Source of the DNA: Perlabentimonas gracilis
GTDB taxonomy: Bacteria > Bacteroidota > Bacteroidia > Bacteroidales > Tenuifilaceae
Reading direction: 5' to 3'
Length of the DNA: 64,000 nt
NCBI RefSeq assembly: GCF_011174675.1
Contig: NZ_JAANIG010000020.1
Coordinates: 1 to 64,000 of the forward strand
Below are positions 42,841 through 52,493 of the stretch, one piece after another; the stretch's first letter is position 1; each line of letters starts with the position of its first letter. The translations under genes were made by a program, and so were the position numbers. Under the pieces are notes generated by a model. It was not told the DNA's origin, made no database searches, and saw only the letters and a list, made by a program, of their open reading frames with translations.

Positions 42841-43770
42841 ATGAGAAAACTTTTAATAACCTTATCGTTGTTCTCTGCTTTAAAATTGATGGCTCAGCAA
42901 GATCCTCTGCTAAGCCACAATGTATTTAACCAGATGTCAATTAACCCTGCCTACACTGGAAGTAGCGGGATGATATGTGCTACAGCCATTCACCGCCAGC
43001 AGTGGATGAACTTTGGCGAGGGAACTCCCATAACTAGCGTGGTTAACCTCGATGCAGCCATTAATCCCTTTGGTATTTCAAGTGGTATAGGATTAAATGT
43101 TGTACAGGATCAGTTTGGATTTAATCAGGATATTGCCGTAGATCTTTCCTATGCCGTTCGATTTAATATCCAAGGGGTGGGTAATTTAGCATTCGGTGTA
43201 AATGGAGGGTTTGTCAATAATACTCTCGAACCCGAATGGAACTTCCCCGACACGCAAGGCCCCGACAACAATCTAGTTCCGGTGGGGTCACAAAGCGATA
43301 TGAATTTTGATTTTGGAGCTGGAATTTACTTTCATAACAACGAGATGTTCTTTGGCGTTTCAGCCACCCACATAAATCAGCCCCAGTTTTTCAAGGAGTA
43401 CCTGAGTCACTACAGGAGGCATTTCTACTTAACCGGAGGCTATTACCTTCAACTGCCCAACCAAGCTTGGAAGATAAACCCCTCAGTTATAATAAGTACG
43501 GATTTGGTGATTAATCATTTAACTGCTGGAATGAACTTTATATACAATAAAAAGTTTTGGGGTGGCGTTTCTTATCGTGTAGGCGAATCGGTTACTGGAA
43601 TGATAGGTTTGGAGCTGTTCTCCGGATTGAGGATAGGGTATGCCTACGATTTTTCAACCACAGAAATAAGTGGTTTCAATAGCGGTTCACACGAATTATT
43701 GTTAGGATACTGCTTTTCACTTAAAAAGGAGCGTGCTCCTGAACAGTACAAAAGCATTAGATTTTTATAG
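42841..43770 (+). CDS. porP: PorP/SprF family T9SS outer-membrane protein
   Basis: The ATG at 42841 is used; a TTG directly before it is less likely. The 309-aa product has a signal peptide (MRKLLITLSLFSALKLMAQ) and the family opening QQDPLLSHNVFNQMSINPAYTGS with RQQWMNFGEG. The rest is an outer-membrane barrel ending SHELLLGYCF. Its position before gldK-gldL-gldM-gldN is the same as porP in Porphyromonas gingivalis (porPKLMN), so it is probably the system's own PorP, in contrast to the cargo-paired copy at 6327-7307. It is thought to link the outer-membrane T9SS ring with type B cargo. Confidence 0.92.
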   Translation: MRKLLITLSLFSALKLMAQQDPLLSHNVFNQMSINPAYTGSSGMICATAIHRQQWMNFGEGTPITSVVNLDAAINPFGISSGIGLNVVQDQFGFNQDIAVDLSYAVRFNIQGVGNLAFGVNGGFVNNTLEPEWNFPDTQGPDNNLVPVGSQSDMNFDFGAGIYFHNNEMFFGVSATHINQPQFFKEYLSHYRRHFYLTGGYYLQLPNQAWKINPSVIISTDLVINHLTAGMNFIYNKKFWGGVSYRVGESVTGMIGLELFSGLRIGYAYDFSTTEISGFNSGSHELLLGYCFSLKKERAPEQYKSIRFL

Positions 43771-43826
43771 ACGAGAAAGAATTTTAAAATATTTTTACGT
43801 TATTTGCAATTAATAATCGGAGTGTT

Positions 43827-45164
43827 ATGAGAAATCTTCTTGTATTTATTGTTGTTCTTGCTGCATTATTTAGCAGCTGTGGTCCTGGCCAGAACGGAGA
43901 ACTAACTGGCGTATCTGGTCGAAGGGGTTACCAAGACCCAACACCCTATGGTATGGTTTTCGTACCTATGGGATCATTCAGGATGGGAAGTGACGATGAG
44001 GATATTACCTGGGCCGTTAATGCACCAGCAAGAACCGTTTCTATTGATGCATTTTGGATGGATCAGACAGAAATAACGAACAATCAGTATCGCCAGTTTG
44101 TGTATTACGTTCGCGACTCTATTGCTCGCAGGCTTTTGAGCCAGCAAATTGAAGATTTTGCTATCGAAGAGGATGAGTTTGGCAACCCTATTAATCCTCC
44201 AGTTCTGGTTTGGGACATACCTATCGACCTTAGGGATGAAGAGCAGCAAGAGATTCTCAACGAGATGTATTACTCCGAAGACGAACGTTTCTACAACCGC
44301 AAAGAGATTGACACCAGAAAGTTGAATTATGAGTTCTTCTGGATAGATCTTCAGCAGGCAGCTCAGAAAAAGAACAGGTGGAACTTCGAAACAGGTTCTT
44401 ACGAAGAGAACGCAGAGATTATTAATCAAATGGGCGTGCCCGTTAGGGTAACTAGCCGTTCCTCATTTATCATAAGGGATAAGGTTAATGTTTACCCCGA
44501 TACTTTGGCTTGGATTAGCGATTTTAGCTACTCATATAACGAACCATACACAGCTAATTATTTTTGGCACCCATCGTTCGACAACTACCCTGTTGTAGGT
44601 GTAAGTTGGAGACAGGCCTACGCATTTACAATCTGGCGTACTCAGTACCTTAACAAGCATTACGCACGGCGAGGTTTACCTCCAGTTCCCGAGTTTAGGC
44701 TACCGAATGAGGCTGAGTGGGAATACGCAGCCAGGGGTGGACTCGATCATAGCATGTTCCCCTGGGGTGGCCCTTACACACGAAACTCTGAGGGTTGTTT
44801 CTTGGCTAACTTTAAACCATTACGAGGAAATTATGTTGATGATGGTGGGTTTAACACATTACCTGTTGGCAGTTACGAGCCCAATGACTACGGATTGTAC
44901 GATATGGCTGGAAACGTTGCCGAATGGACAGCAAATGCTTACGACGAAAGCGCATACATCTTTATGCACGATATGAACCCAGACTATAAGTATAATGCAA
45001 AGCCAAATGATCCTCCTGCGCTGAAACGGAAAGTTGTACGAGGTGGAAGCTGGAAAGACATTGGTTACTTTCTCCAAGTGGGTGTTCGTACATATGAATA
45101 TCAAGATAGCGCTAAGACCAATGTCGGTTTTAGATGTGTAAGGACATACACCGGATCTAGGTAA
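43827..45164 (+). CDS. gldK: T9SS ring lipoprotein GldK/PorK
   Basis: The 445-aa outer-membrane lipoprotein has a signal with lipobox FSSC (Cys18) followed by GPGQNGELTG. A SUMF1/FGE-like domain follows: PYGMVFVPMGSFRMGSDDED near 45, FWMDQTEITNNQYRQFV near 75, EFRLPNEAEWEYAARGG near 290, NVAEWTANAYDES near 365 and VVRGGSWKD near 400, VGFRCVRTY at the end. GldK forms, with GldN, the periplasmic ring of the secretion system attached to the outer membrane. It is second in the porP-gldKLMN operon; gldL starts 48 bp on. Confidence 0.96.
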   Translation: MRNLLVFIVVLAALFSSCGPGQNGELTGVSGRRGYQDPTPYGMVFVPMGSFRMGSDDEDITWAVNAPARTVSIDAFWMDQTEITNNQYRQFVYYVRDSIARRLLSQQIEDFAIEEDEFGNPINPPVLVWDIPIDLRDEEQQEILNEMYYSEDERFYNRKEIDTRKLNYEFFWIDLQQAAQKKNRWNFETGSYEENAEIINQMGVPVRVTSRSSFIIRDKVNVYPDTLAWISDFSYSYNEPYTANYFWHPSFDNYPVVGVSWRQAYAFTIWRTQYLNKHYARRGLPPVPEFRLPNEAEWEYAARGGLDHSMFPWGGPYTRNSEGCFLANFKPLRGNYVDDGGFNTLPVGSYEPNDYGLYDMAGNVAEWTANAYDESAYIFMHDMNPDYKYNAKPNDPPALKRKVVRGGSWKDIGYFLQVGVRTYEYQDSAKTNVGFRCVRTYTGSR

Positions 45165-45212
45165 GGCATAATTGAATTTGCGCACTAGCAAAAATTAACC
45201 AACTTCATCACA

Positions 45213-46421
45213 ATGGGATTTAATATATCAGAAATAGTTCAAGGGGAAAAATGGAGAAACTTCATGAAGTACCTTTACGCATGGGGTGCAGCACTTGTTC
45301 TACTTGGAGCCCTGTTTAAGCTTATGTATTGGCCAGGTGCAGGTACGATGCTTACCATTGGAATGACTACGGAGGTTGTAATCTTCTTCTTTTCAGGATT
45401 TGAGCCCCTTCATGACGAGCCCGATTGGACTTTGGTTTACCCTGAACTTGCAGGTATGTCCGACGAAGAAGAACTTCGAAAGTACAGAAAAGGCTCAGGA
45501 CTCGAGGGGGTTAATGCCGAGGATTTGAAAGAGATTATAACCAGTGTTATGGCAGCAACAGGTGGAGGTGTTGCAGCACAGCCAATCACTTCTGGAGCAG
45601 AAGCAAAGGGTGCACCAGTTTATGTTTCCTCAGGCTCAGGTGGATTAGTGTTTTCTGAGAAATTTAATGATATGCTCGAAAAAGCTGAAATTGGCCCCGA
45701 ACTTTTCGAAAAGATAAGTAAAGGACTTAATAAGCTTAGCGACACCACAACCAAACTCTCTGATATTACTGAAGCGGCTTCGGCCACATCATCCTATACT
45801 GAAAACTTGAAAAGAGCCAGCCAATCCATTGAGGGGTTTGTTGAGAGTTATCAGGGAAGTGGGCAGGTACTGAATGAATCAGTGAACATCCTTTCCGAAA
45901 GTTTCCAAAAGGTGGCAGGTACTATTTCCGAAAGCGGACAGAATTTCAAAGGCGGCGTAGAGAGATCCGTGGGAAGTCTAGAGAGTCAGCTAACCAATGC
46001 TGGCAAAGAAGTGCATGACCGCCTAGTACAATCGGGCAGCGAGGTGGCAAGCCAAATGGGGGCGTCAGCCAATGGTCTTACCACAATCTACACGCAGCTT
46101 GCCGAGGCAATGAAGGCTAACGGCGAAATAATTTCGAGCAGCAGTTCGGAGTACCACACTCAGCTCGACCGCCTAAATAAGAATATGGGCGCCCTAAACG
46201 CAGCCCATGAGCTTCATCTGCAGGGCACTTCAGAAAAACTTAAGGATTCGCAGCAAGTATATGCTGGTGTGGAGTCAATGATGAAGAAGTTAAATAGCTC
46301 CATTGAAGAGACCGAAAAATATGCAGATTCTGTAGCTAAGCTTAACCAGAACATAGCTTCGCTAAATACGGTATATGGCAATATGCTATCTGCTATGAAT
46401 GTTATGTCGAATAACGCCTAA
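45213..46421 (+). CDS. gldL: T9SS inner-membrane motor protein GldL/PorL
   Basis: The 402-aa protein starts MGFNISEIVQGEKWRNFMKYLYAWGAALVLLGALFK with two adjacent transmembrane helices (about 20-40 and 45-65), and GLU-type residues in the second (TTEVVIFFFSGFEP). The remainder is a long cytoplasmic part, low complexity and Ser/Gly rich, with coiled-coil segments (about 150-400). GldL forms the pentameric ion-driven motor with GldM in the inner membrane that powers T9SS export and gliding. It is longer than many GldL (about 200-300 residues), because of the C-terminal coiled coil. Confidence 0.95.
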   Translation: MGFNISEIVQGEKWRNFMKYLYAWGAALVLLGALFKLMYWPGAGTMLTIGMTTEVVIFFFSGFEPLHDEPDWTLVYPELAGMSDEEELRKYRKGSGLEGVNAEDLKEIITSVMAATGGGVAAQPITSGAEAKGAPVYVSSGSGGLVFSEKFNDMLEKAEIGPELFEKISKGLNKLSDTTTKLSDITEAASATSSYTENLKRASQSIEGFVESYQGSGQVLNESVNILSESFQKVAGTISESGQNFKGGVERSVGSLESQLTNAGKEVHDRLVQSGSEVASQMGASANGLTTIYTQLAEAMKANGEIISSSSSEYHTQLDRLNKNMGALNAAHELHLQGTSEKLKDSQQVYAGVESMMKKLNSSIEETEKYADSVAKLNQNIASLNTVYGNMLSAMNVMSNNA

Positions 46422-46443
46422 TTTCTTAGATTAACCAAACACT

Positions 46444-48075
46444 ATGGCAGGCGGCAAAGAAACCCCGAGACAAAAGATGATAGGTATGATGTACCTGGTG
46501 CTTACGGCGATGCTTGCATTGAACGTATCGGCTACAGTACTTGACGCCTTTGTCTTAGTAGATTCTGGTTTGTCTCAAACCACCAAGAGCTTTACAATCA
46601 AGAACGAACGTCTCTATAACCAGATGGAGAGCGCCTATGCGGTGAACCCCACCAAGGTTGAGCCCTGGAAACTGTCTACAGACGAGATCAGGGAGAAGAC
46701 AAAGGAGATGATTGATTACCTACAGGATCTTAAAGTATTAACCGTTGTAACAGCAGAAAAAGAGGACTCTCCCGCATTATTGGAAGACAACCAGGTAGAT
46801 GCTGGCAAGATTAGTGGGAAAAGCGATACCAACACCAGTGGACGGATATTTCTTGGATCAGAAGGCGGTGGAAAAGCAACCGATCTGAAGAAGAAAATTG
46901 CAGAGTACCGTGAGTTTATGAAAGGATTGGTAGATGAGACGGCAGCTGAGCAACTTATCCTGTCAATTAACAATATTCTTAATACCGACGATCCACCACC
47001 ATCACCAGACGGAACACCTCATACCTGGGAATCTACGCGGTTCGATCATATCCCCTTGGTTGCCATATTTCCGCAGCTGACAAAGATTCAACTAGATATA
47101 CTTAACGTTGAAGCTGAAGTTGTAGGTTATCTTCTTCAACAGGTTGATGCAGGTGACTTTAAAGTGAACAAGTTGGATGCCGTTGTTATACCCAAATCGA
47201 GTTATATCTTTCAGGGTAATGAGTTTCAGGCAGAGATCTTCCTTGCAGCCTCCGATACAACTCAAGTGCCTCGTATTTTTATTGGAAATTACGAATCGTA
47301 TACAAACGAACAAGGAGTTGAAGAGTACAGAATGGTTGGTTCGTACGAGGAGATTCCAATAGTTGGTGGTAGAGGGATCTTTAATCAACGATCAAATAGG
47401 ATAGGTATTAATCGTTGGTCTGGTTTACTCGAGGTTACTGCTCCTGACGGATCGAAACTTAGGAGACCTTTTAACCATGAGTTTGAAGTTGCACAGCCCA
47501 ACGTAGTGGTGTCGCCTAGCAAGATGAACGTGTTTTACAGGGGTGTAGAAAACCCTGTTGAAATCAGTATCCCCGGTATTTCAATGGACAGGTTGTCTGT
47601 TAATGTTGATGGAGGAGGTACCATTCGTAAGATTAGAGATGGGTTCGAAGTAATTCCTGGGAGGGGAAATGTTTGTAATGTTACAGTTTTTGCCGAAATT
47701 GAAGGACAACGTCGCAATATGGGTACAAGACAATTTCGTGTTCGCGATGTACCTGACCCAACCGCAGCAGTCCGTAACATAACAGCAAGAATAGTTGATA
47801 AGAATGAGCTTGCAGCGTCACTTGCTGTTGAGGCACGAATGCCCATGGGATTTGATTTTGACCTCTCGTTTAATATTACCAGTTTTACAGTAATGGCTAC
47901 GGTTGGTGGATTTACCAGAACAGCAATATCTAACAGCCAGTTGATTAACGATGAACAACGCCGAATCTTTGAGAGTCTTCGCAGCGGACAAACTGTTAAT
48001 ATCATCGATGTAAAGGCAGTGGGGCCCGACGGAAGAGTTCGCGAATTGAACGACATAGTGTACAGAATACGATAA
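46444..48075 (+). CDS. gldM: T9SS motor/periplasmic shaft protein GldM/PorM
   Basis: The 543-aa protein has the family start MAGGKETPRQKMIGMMYLVLTAMLALNVSATVLDAF, one inner-membrane helix at about 13-32. Then come four periplasmic domains (about 40-220, 225-330, 335-430, 435-543), with YIFQGNEFQAEIFLAASDT and IRIGINRWSG-like strands. GldM dimers form a rod that couples the GldL motor to the GldK/GldN ring. It lies 22 bp after gldL and 11 bp before gldN. Confidence 0.96.
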   Translation: MAGGKETPRQKMIGMMYLVLTAMLALNVSATVLDAFVLVDSGLSQTTKSFTIKNERLYNQMESAYAVNPTKVEPWKLSTDEIREKTKEMIDYLQDLKVLTVVTAEKEDSPALLEDNQVDAGKISGKSDTNTSGRIFLGSEGGGKATDLKKKIAEYREFMKGLVDETAAEQLILSINNILNTDDPPPSPDGTPHTWESTRFDHIPLVAIFPQLTKIQLDILNVEAEVVGYLLQQVDAGDFKVNKLDAVVIPKSSYIFQGNEFQAEIFLAASDTTQVPRIFIGNYESYTNEQGVEEYRMVGSYEEIPIVGGRGIFNQRSNRIGINRWSGLLEVTAPDGSKLRRPFNHEFEVAQPNVVVSPSKMNVFYRGVENPVEISIPGISMDRLSVNVDGGGTIRKIRDGFEVIPGRGNVCNVTVFAEIEGQRRNMGTRQFRVRDVPDPTAAVRNITARIVDKNELAASLAVEARMPMGFDFDLSFNITSFTVMATVGGFTRTAISNSQLINDEQRRIFESLRSGQTVNIIDVKAVGPDGRVRELNDIVYRIR

Positions 48076-48086
48076 TTTTTTAGATT

Positions 48087-48980
48087 ATGAAAAGAGCAGC
48101 AATTTTTCTCGCGTTTAGCGTAGCCTTGGTTTCACTTGCAATTTGTTCAAGTGCACAGGACATTAAGGAGCCCTTAGTGAATGATGGAATATACGAGAGA
48201 GAAACAATTAAACAGCGAATCCCTGTTCCTTATCCACACCTTCGTGAGGCAGATATGATGTGGACCAAAAGGGTTTGGAGAATAGTGGACTTACGTCAAA
48301 GAATGAACCACCCACTTTACTTCCCCACCACCCGTATGCACGACCGTTCCAGCCTTGTGCAGAGGCTTATGGACGCCATTAAGTACAATGAGATTAATGC
48401 ATATGATGCAGATGTTGACGATGAGTTCTCTGCACTTATATCGTATGATCAAATACTTACAAAGCTTGATGCAAGAGACCGTGAACGTGCAGACGTTAGC
48501 CCAATAACAGGTAGGGATACTATTATTGTTATTCCTGGCTCAATTAACTGGGCTGAGATCAAGCAGCTTGAAATTAAGGAGGAGTGGTATTTCGATAGGC
48601 AATACTCCACTATGCACGTGCGAATTATTGGGATATGTCCCATAAGGGTTTATACCCGTATTGCTCAGGGTGCTAGCGACGATGATTTTGAAATGCAAGG
48701 CGAAACCCTTCGGTCCAGGTTGTTTTGGGTTTACTACCCCCACGCCCGTTCTATTCTAGCGAATACCGCTGCTTTCAATAGCCAAAATGATGCCCAACGC
48801 AATTCATTCGACGATTTGTTTTTCAAAAGACGTTTCAGCTCATATATTGTTGCTGAGTCAAATGTTCATAACAACAGGCGAGTTAACGAGTATGTTTTTG
48901 GAGGGCTACCCAATATGCAGGAATCCGAAAGGATTAAGGAAGAAATTTTTAGCTGGGAGCATGATGTTTGGGAGTATTAG
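48087..48980 (+). CDS. gldN: T9SS ring protein GldN/PorN
   Basis: The 297-aa secreted protein has a signal peptide (MKRAAIFLAFSVALVSLAICSSAQ) and GldN signatures: VNDGIYERETIKQRIPVPYPHLREADMMW, then WRIVDLRQRMNHPLYFP near 65, LVQRLMDAIKYNEINAYD near 90, and the C-terminal FDDLFFKRRFSSYIVAESNVHNNRRVNEY. It forms the periplasmic ring with GldK. It is the last gene of the operon, closed by a strong terminator. Confidence 0.97.
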   Translation: MKRAAIFLAFSVALVSLAICSSAQDIKEPLVNDGIYERETIKQRIPVPYPHLREADMMWTKRVWRIVDLRQRMNHPLYFPTTRMHDRSSLVQRLMDAIKYNEINAYDADVDDEFSALISYDQILTKLDARDRERADVSPITGRDTIIVIPGSINWAEIKQLEIKEEWYFDRQYSTMHVRIIGICPIRVYTRIAQGASDDDFEMQGETLRSRLFWVYYPHARSILANTAAFNSQNDAQRNSFDDLFFKRRFSSYIVAESNVHNNRRVNEYVFGGLPNMQESERIKEEIFSWEHDVWEY

Positions 48981-49002
48981 ACCCAATATACATATAGCAA
49001 AT

Positions 49003-49035
49003 AAAGAGGGGGGTGCCATAGCACCCCCCCTCTTT
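49003..49035. terminator. Strong terminator after gldN (bidirectional)
   Basis: AAAGAGGGGGGTGC (49003-49016) pairs with GCACCCCCCCTCTTT (49021-49035) around CATA; one C is unpaired. It ends the gld operon and also lies 8 bp from the stop of the convergent manC gene. Confidence 0.9.
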
Positions 49036-49042
49036 GTATTAG

Positions 49043-50134
49043 TTAAATATATTCATCTCCTTTATCAAGCAGCACATCGTTTTGGTAGCGTTTAATCTCC
49101 TGCTCATGATCCCTTTGGCAAATGAGTAAAACATTATCAGCCTCGGCAATAATGTAATCCTTTAAACCTTGGACAACCACAAGCTTATTTGATGGGACAT
49201 TTATAATGGAGCCAGTTACATCGTATGTCATTATGTTTGCCCCATGCTTTGCATTATTATTTGAATCCTTGCTAAAGTTCTGATGCATTGAACCCCAAGT
49301 GCCGAGATCGGACCAACCAAACTCAGAGCATATTACATAAACATTCTCTGCCTTTTCTAGAACGCCATAGTCAATTGAAATGTTTTTGCACTCTGCATAT
49401 ATATTCTGTACGGCTAACTCTTGATCTGGGGTATCGAGTTTAAGCCCTACCTCACTAAAAAGATTATGAATCTCAGGAAGGTGTTGCTCAAAGGCCTTGC
49501 TAATGGACTTGATTGACCAGATAAAAATTCCGGCATTCCAGAAAAACTCTCCGCTATCTAAAAAAACTTTTGCAAGTTCAAGGTTGGGCTTTTCGGTAAA
49601 GGTTTTAACCTTGAAAAGGTTAGGTATGCTTTTATCAGCCTTTTTGCAAATTTGAATGTAGCCGTAGCCCGTTTCTGGTCGGTTTGGTTTTATTCCAATG
49701 GTAAGGAGAGCATTCTCACGCGAGGCAAATTCGACAGCACTTCTAATCGTATCCACAAACTTATCCTGCTCCAGGATAAGATGGTCACTTGGCGCTACAA
49801 TAACTACAGCGTTTGGATTGCGCCTGTAAATTACCTGATTTGCATAGGCAATGCAAGGTGCCGTGTTACGGCGCATTGGTTCAACCAAAACTTGACTTGA
49901 GTCTAGCTCCGGAAGATGCTCAAGCACAAGATTACGATATTCAGCACCTGTTACTACCACGATATTTTCTGGATTACAGAAACATGTTACTCGTTGGTAG
50001 GTTTGTTGAATTAGGGACTTTCCTGTTCCCAGGATATCGAGGAACTGCTTCGGTTTGTTTGAACGGCTTAGAGGCCAAAACCTGCTTCCAATACCTCCTG
50101 CCATAATTACACAGTACACGTTTTCTGCACCCAT
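49043..50134 (-). CDS. manC: Mannose-1-phosphate guanylyltransferase
   Basis: The 363-aa enzyme makes GDP-mannose from mannose-1-phosphate and GTP. The nucleotidyltransferase motif is VIMAGGIGSRFWPLSRSNKPKQFL at the N-terminus, followed by EPMRRNTAPCIAYANQVI near 83, VIVAPSDHLI near 113, FTEKPNLELA near 170 and FFWNAGIFIW near 190. The isomerase (PMI) C-terminal domain of bifunctional enzymes is missing, so it is the single-function form. It follows the acyl-CoA synthetase gene by only 2 bp, an operon pairing with no evident shared pathway. Confidence 0.93.
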   Translation of the reverse strand: MGAENVYCVIMAGGIGSRFWPLSRSNKPKQFLDILGTGKSLIQQTYQRVTCFCNPENIVVVTGAEYRNLVLEHLPELDSSQVLVEPMRRNTAPCIAYANQVIYRRNPNAVVIVAPSDHLILEQDKFVDTIRSAVEFASRENALLTIGIKPNRPETGYGYIQICKKADKSIPNLFKVKTFTEKPNLELAKVFLDSGEFFWNAGIFIWSIKSISKAFEQHLPEIHNLFSEVGLKLDTPDQELAVQNIYAECKNISIDYGVLEKAENVYVICSEFGWSDLGTWGSMHQNFSKDSNNNAKHGANIMTYDVTGSIINVPSNKLVVVQGLKDYIIAEADNVLLICQRDHEQEIKRYQNDVLLDKGDEYI

Positions 50135-50136
50135 CT

Positions 50137-51804
50137 CTATGCTTGATTTACTGATTGATAAAGGAATCGCTTAATGCTACGCTTGGGAGTTTTCTCAAAC
50201 TCCTCGGGATAAAGCTGTACCTTAGCTATTTGGCTATACCCTGGTAGCGACTTGTTTGCCAAGGTCTTGTTATCTTCCATTATTCTTTCTAGATCTACAT
50301 TTGCATAACCATCCTTATCGGTCGCGTCAAAATCGGGAAAGATAAGTGCTGTTAGCTTGCCGTTTTGTTCAACTACTAACGACTCCTGCACGTAAGGCAG
50401 GTTATTTATTATTGCTTCAATCTCTTCGGGATAGATATTTTGCCCGCTAGGCCCCAGCAACATATTTTTGCTTCTTCCTTTGATGTAAAGATACCCATCT
50501 TCATCAATCAAACCTAGATCACCGGTCTTTAGCCAACCATCCTTGGTAAACGTTTGCTCTGTTGCCTCTGGGTTTTTGTAGTATCCTAGCATCACGTTTT
50601 CACCCTTTACCAGTATTTCACCCACTTCGTTTAGCGGATCGGAAGAATCGATTTTAACCTCCATATTCACCACTGCCTTGCCCGAGGAGAATAGACGTGT
50701 AGTTTTCCATGAATCGTAGGTTATTATAGGCCCACACTCGGTCATACCATAACCTACGGTGAATCTAAACCCAATATCCTTAAGGAATGCTTCAACCTCG
50801 GGGTTAAAGGCAGCCCCCCCTATAATAACCTCAATGAAGTTGCCTCCAAAAATTGACGAGATTTTCTTACAGATAATTTGCTTAATACGCCTGTCAATTA
50901 CAGGAACCTTTAGCAGTAGCTTAAGAGATGGTCGCTTAAGGGCCTCAAGAATATTCTTCTTATAAATTTTTTCAATAATTAAAGGAACAGCCAGCACAAC
51001 CTTAGGCTTGATGGCATCAAAGGCTTCAAGGATGATTTTTGGCGAGGGGTTCCGAGTTAAGAAATGGACATGGCAACCCCTGGTAACCTCGAATAGGAAT
51101 TCGAAAGCGGCTCCATAGGTGTGGGCTAAGGGTAGGATTGACACCACATTATCGCCAGCGTTAAGAGGGATAACCTCGCTGGCAAAAAGCATATTGCTCC
51201 ATAGGCTCCGGTAGGGCAGCATTACCCCTTTTGAAAAGCCTGTAGTACCGCTGGTGTAGTTAATTATGCACACATCGTTAGGCGCGGTATCCTGAAAATA
51301 GCAAACTTTTTCGGGGGTAAAGCCATCGGGGTATTTCTCTTCAAAAAAGTGATCAACCTGCTCCCTTATCTCTTTAACCGAAAAGGGAGTATTTTCGTGC
51401 AGTACATCGAATTTTGATAGGGAGATAATGCACTTCACATGTCGCATTTGCGATTCGTCAAGGTTTTCCCAAATAGGATCACCTATAAACAGAACTACCG
51501 AATCGGAATGGTTAACTATATGGTGAACATTATCGGCCTTAAAATCGGGGAGTATTGGAACAATAACGGCACCATAGGTAACCGATGCTAAAAAGGCTAC
51601 TGCCCAATTTGAGGAGTTACGCCCAATTAGGGCAATTTTATCGCCTTTTGCAATTCCCGTTTTCTCAAATATGGTGTGTATCTTGTCAATCTTTCGGGCA
51701 ACATCGCTATACTTGAGCGTAACTCCTTTAAAGTCGGTAAAGGCAGGGTGATCCCAGTTTTGCTTTACGCTTTGCTCAATGAGCTTAATGAAACTTTTGT
51801 CCAT
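50137..51804 (-). CDS. AMP-forming acyl-CoA synthetase/ligase
   Basis: The 555-aa product is an ANL superfamily enzyme that activates a carboxylate, probably a fatty acid, with ATP. The P-loop-like motif is INYTSGTTGFSKGVMLPYRSL near 180, the A5 region is FTVGYGMTECGPIITYDSW near 340, A7 is GWLKTGDLGLIDEDGYLYIKGRSKNMLL near 430, and A10 is the final K in TPKRSIKRFLY, near 545. Substrate specificity cannot be read out. The family includes long-chain acyl-CoA synthetases linked to membrane lipid turnover. The gene lies just upstream of manC. Confidence 0.92.
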   Translation of the reverse strand: MDKSFIKLIEQSVKQNWDHPAFTDFKGVTLKYSDVARKIDKIHTIFEKTGIAKGDKIALIGRNSSNWAVAFLASVTYGAVIVPILPDFKADNVHHIVNHSDSVVLFIGDPIWENLDESQMRHVKCIISLSKFDVLHENTPFSVKEIREQVDHFFEEKYPDGFTPEKVCYFQDTAPNDVCIINYTSGTTGFSKGVMLPYRSLWSNMLFASEVIPLNAGDNVVSILPLAHTYGAAFEFLFEVTRGCHVHFLTRNPSPKIILEAFDAIKPKVVLAVPLIIEKIYKKNILEALKRPSLKLLLKVPVIDRRIKQIICKKISSIFGGNFIEVIIGGAAFNPEVEAFLKDIGFRFTVGYGMTECGPIITYDSWKTTRLFSSGKAVVNMEVKIDSSDPLNEVGEILVKGENVMLGYYKNPEATEQTFTKDGWLKTGDLGLIDEDGYLYIKGRSKNMLLGPSGQNIYPEEIEAIINNLPYVQESLVVEQNGKLTALIFPDFDATDKDGYANVDLERIMEDNKTLANKSLPGYSQIAKVQLYPEEFEKTPKRSIKRFLYQSVNQA

Positions 51805-51859
51805 ACCGTTATGTGAATTGAAAATAGACGCAAATTTAGTGAAAATAAATTGTTTAGAA

Positions 51860-52270
51860 TTATTTCCAGGGGTCGGTTAAGTTTTCGTGTTTTCGACTAG
51901 CACGTTGCAGGCGAGAACGGCACCAAAGACGGGATATTAGTATGCCCAGTGATAGGCCAAACAGGTTGGAGAGAATATCGATGGGGTTAAATGTTCTCGA
52001 GGGTGTTAGTATCTGAATAAATTCCGCTCCTAGGGCAAGCAAAGTTGCTATGGTTAGGTAGAAGAACCATTGTTTCGATGTACAGCTAAAGCCCGAAGCG
52101 ACAAAAGCAAATATTGGTACCACTACAAATGCTAGAGCGTGAAGTATATAGTCGCTGCGGAACTCTATGCTATTTATTTCTACACTTCCAACTCCCATCG
52201 AGGGTGAAACCGAAACAGCAATGATTAGTATTGAATATACAGCCAGTATAATGCGGAAAAGGTTCTTCAT
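51860..52270 (-). CDS. VanZ family membrane protein
   Basis: The 136-aa membrane protein has four predicted helices, at about 5-22, 45-62, 70-88 and 100-118. The VanZ pattern is present: FRSDYILHALAFVVVPIFAF and GAEFIQILTPSRTFNPIDILSNLFGLSLGI, with E, R and D/N residues at usual places. It ends in a basic tail. Members are related to the teicoplanin-resistance VanZ, but most have no known role; resistance should not be inferred. It lies upstream of the acyl-CoA synthetase, 55 bp apart, same strand. Confidence 0.88.
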   Translation of the reverse strand: MKNLFRIILAVYSILIIAVSVSPSMGVGSVEINSIEFRSDYILHALAFVVVPIFAFVASGFSCTSKQWFFYLTIATLLALGAEFIQILTPSRTFNPIDILSNLFGLSLGILISRLWCRSRLQRASRKHENLTDPWK

Positions 52271-52386
52271 CTGGCAAAGATATTAGAAATTAAACGTTTA
52301 TGCTAATTAGGGGTTAACTATGTGCTTTCAGCAGTATAGCATGATTTGTGATAACATTTAAAGCCTAGTCATACGTTCTTTTTTAA

Positions 52387-52394
52387 TACCTTTG
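52387..52394 (+). promoter_or_regulatory. TACCTTTG -7 element upstream of the racemase gene
   Basis: A perfect TAnnTTTG match 100 bp before the start at 52494. No TTTG was found at the usual spacing, so only the -7 box is supported. Confidence 0.3.
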
Positions 52395-52493
52395 ATTTTA
52401 TTTAAGCCAGAAAGGATATTTAAAAACAGAAACCATATCATGGGTAGATGTTTTTATGATGCTTAATCTCAACTATATATTATCAGCAGAACT

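Noticed and set aside
47535-48056. 173-codon antisense ORF within gldM
   Set aside because: Shadow frame of gldM, no motif.
51860-52270. VanZ protein as a glycopeptide resistance gene
   Set aside because: Only the broad family is supported; no van cluster is nearby.
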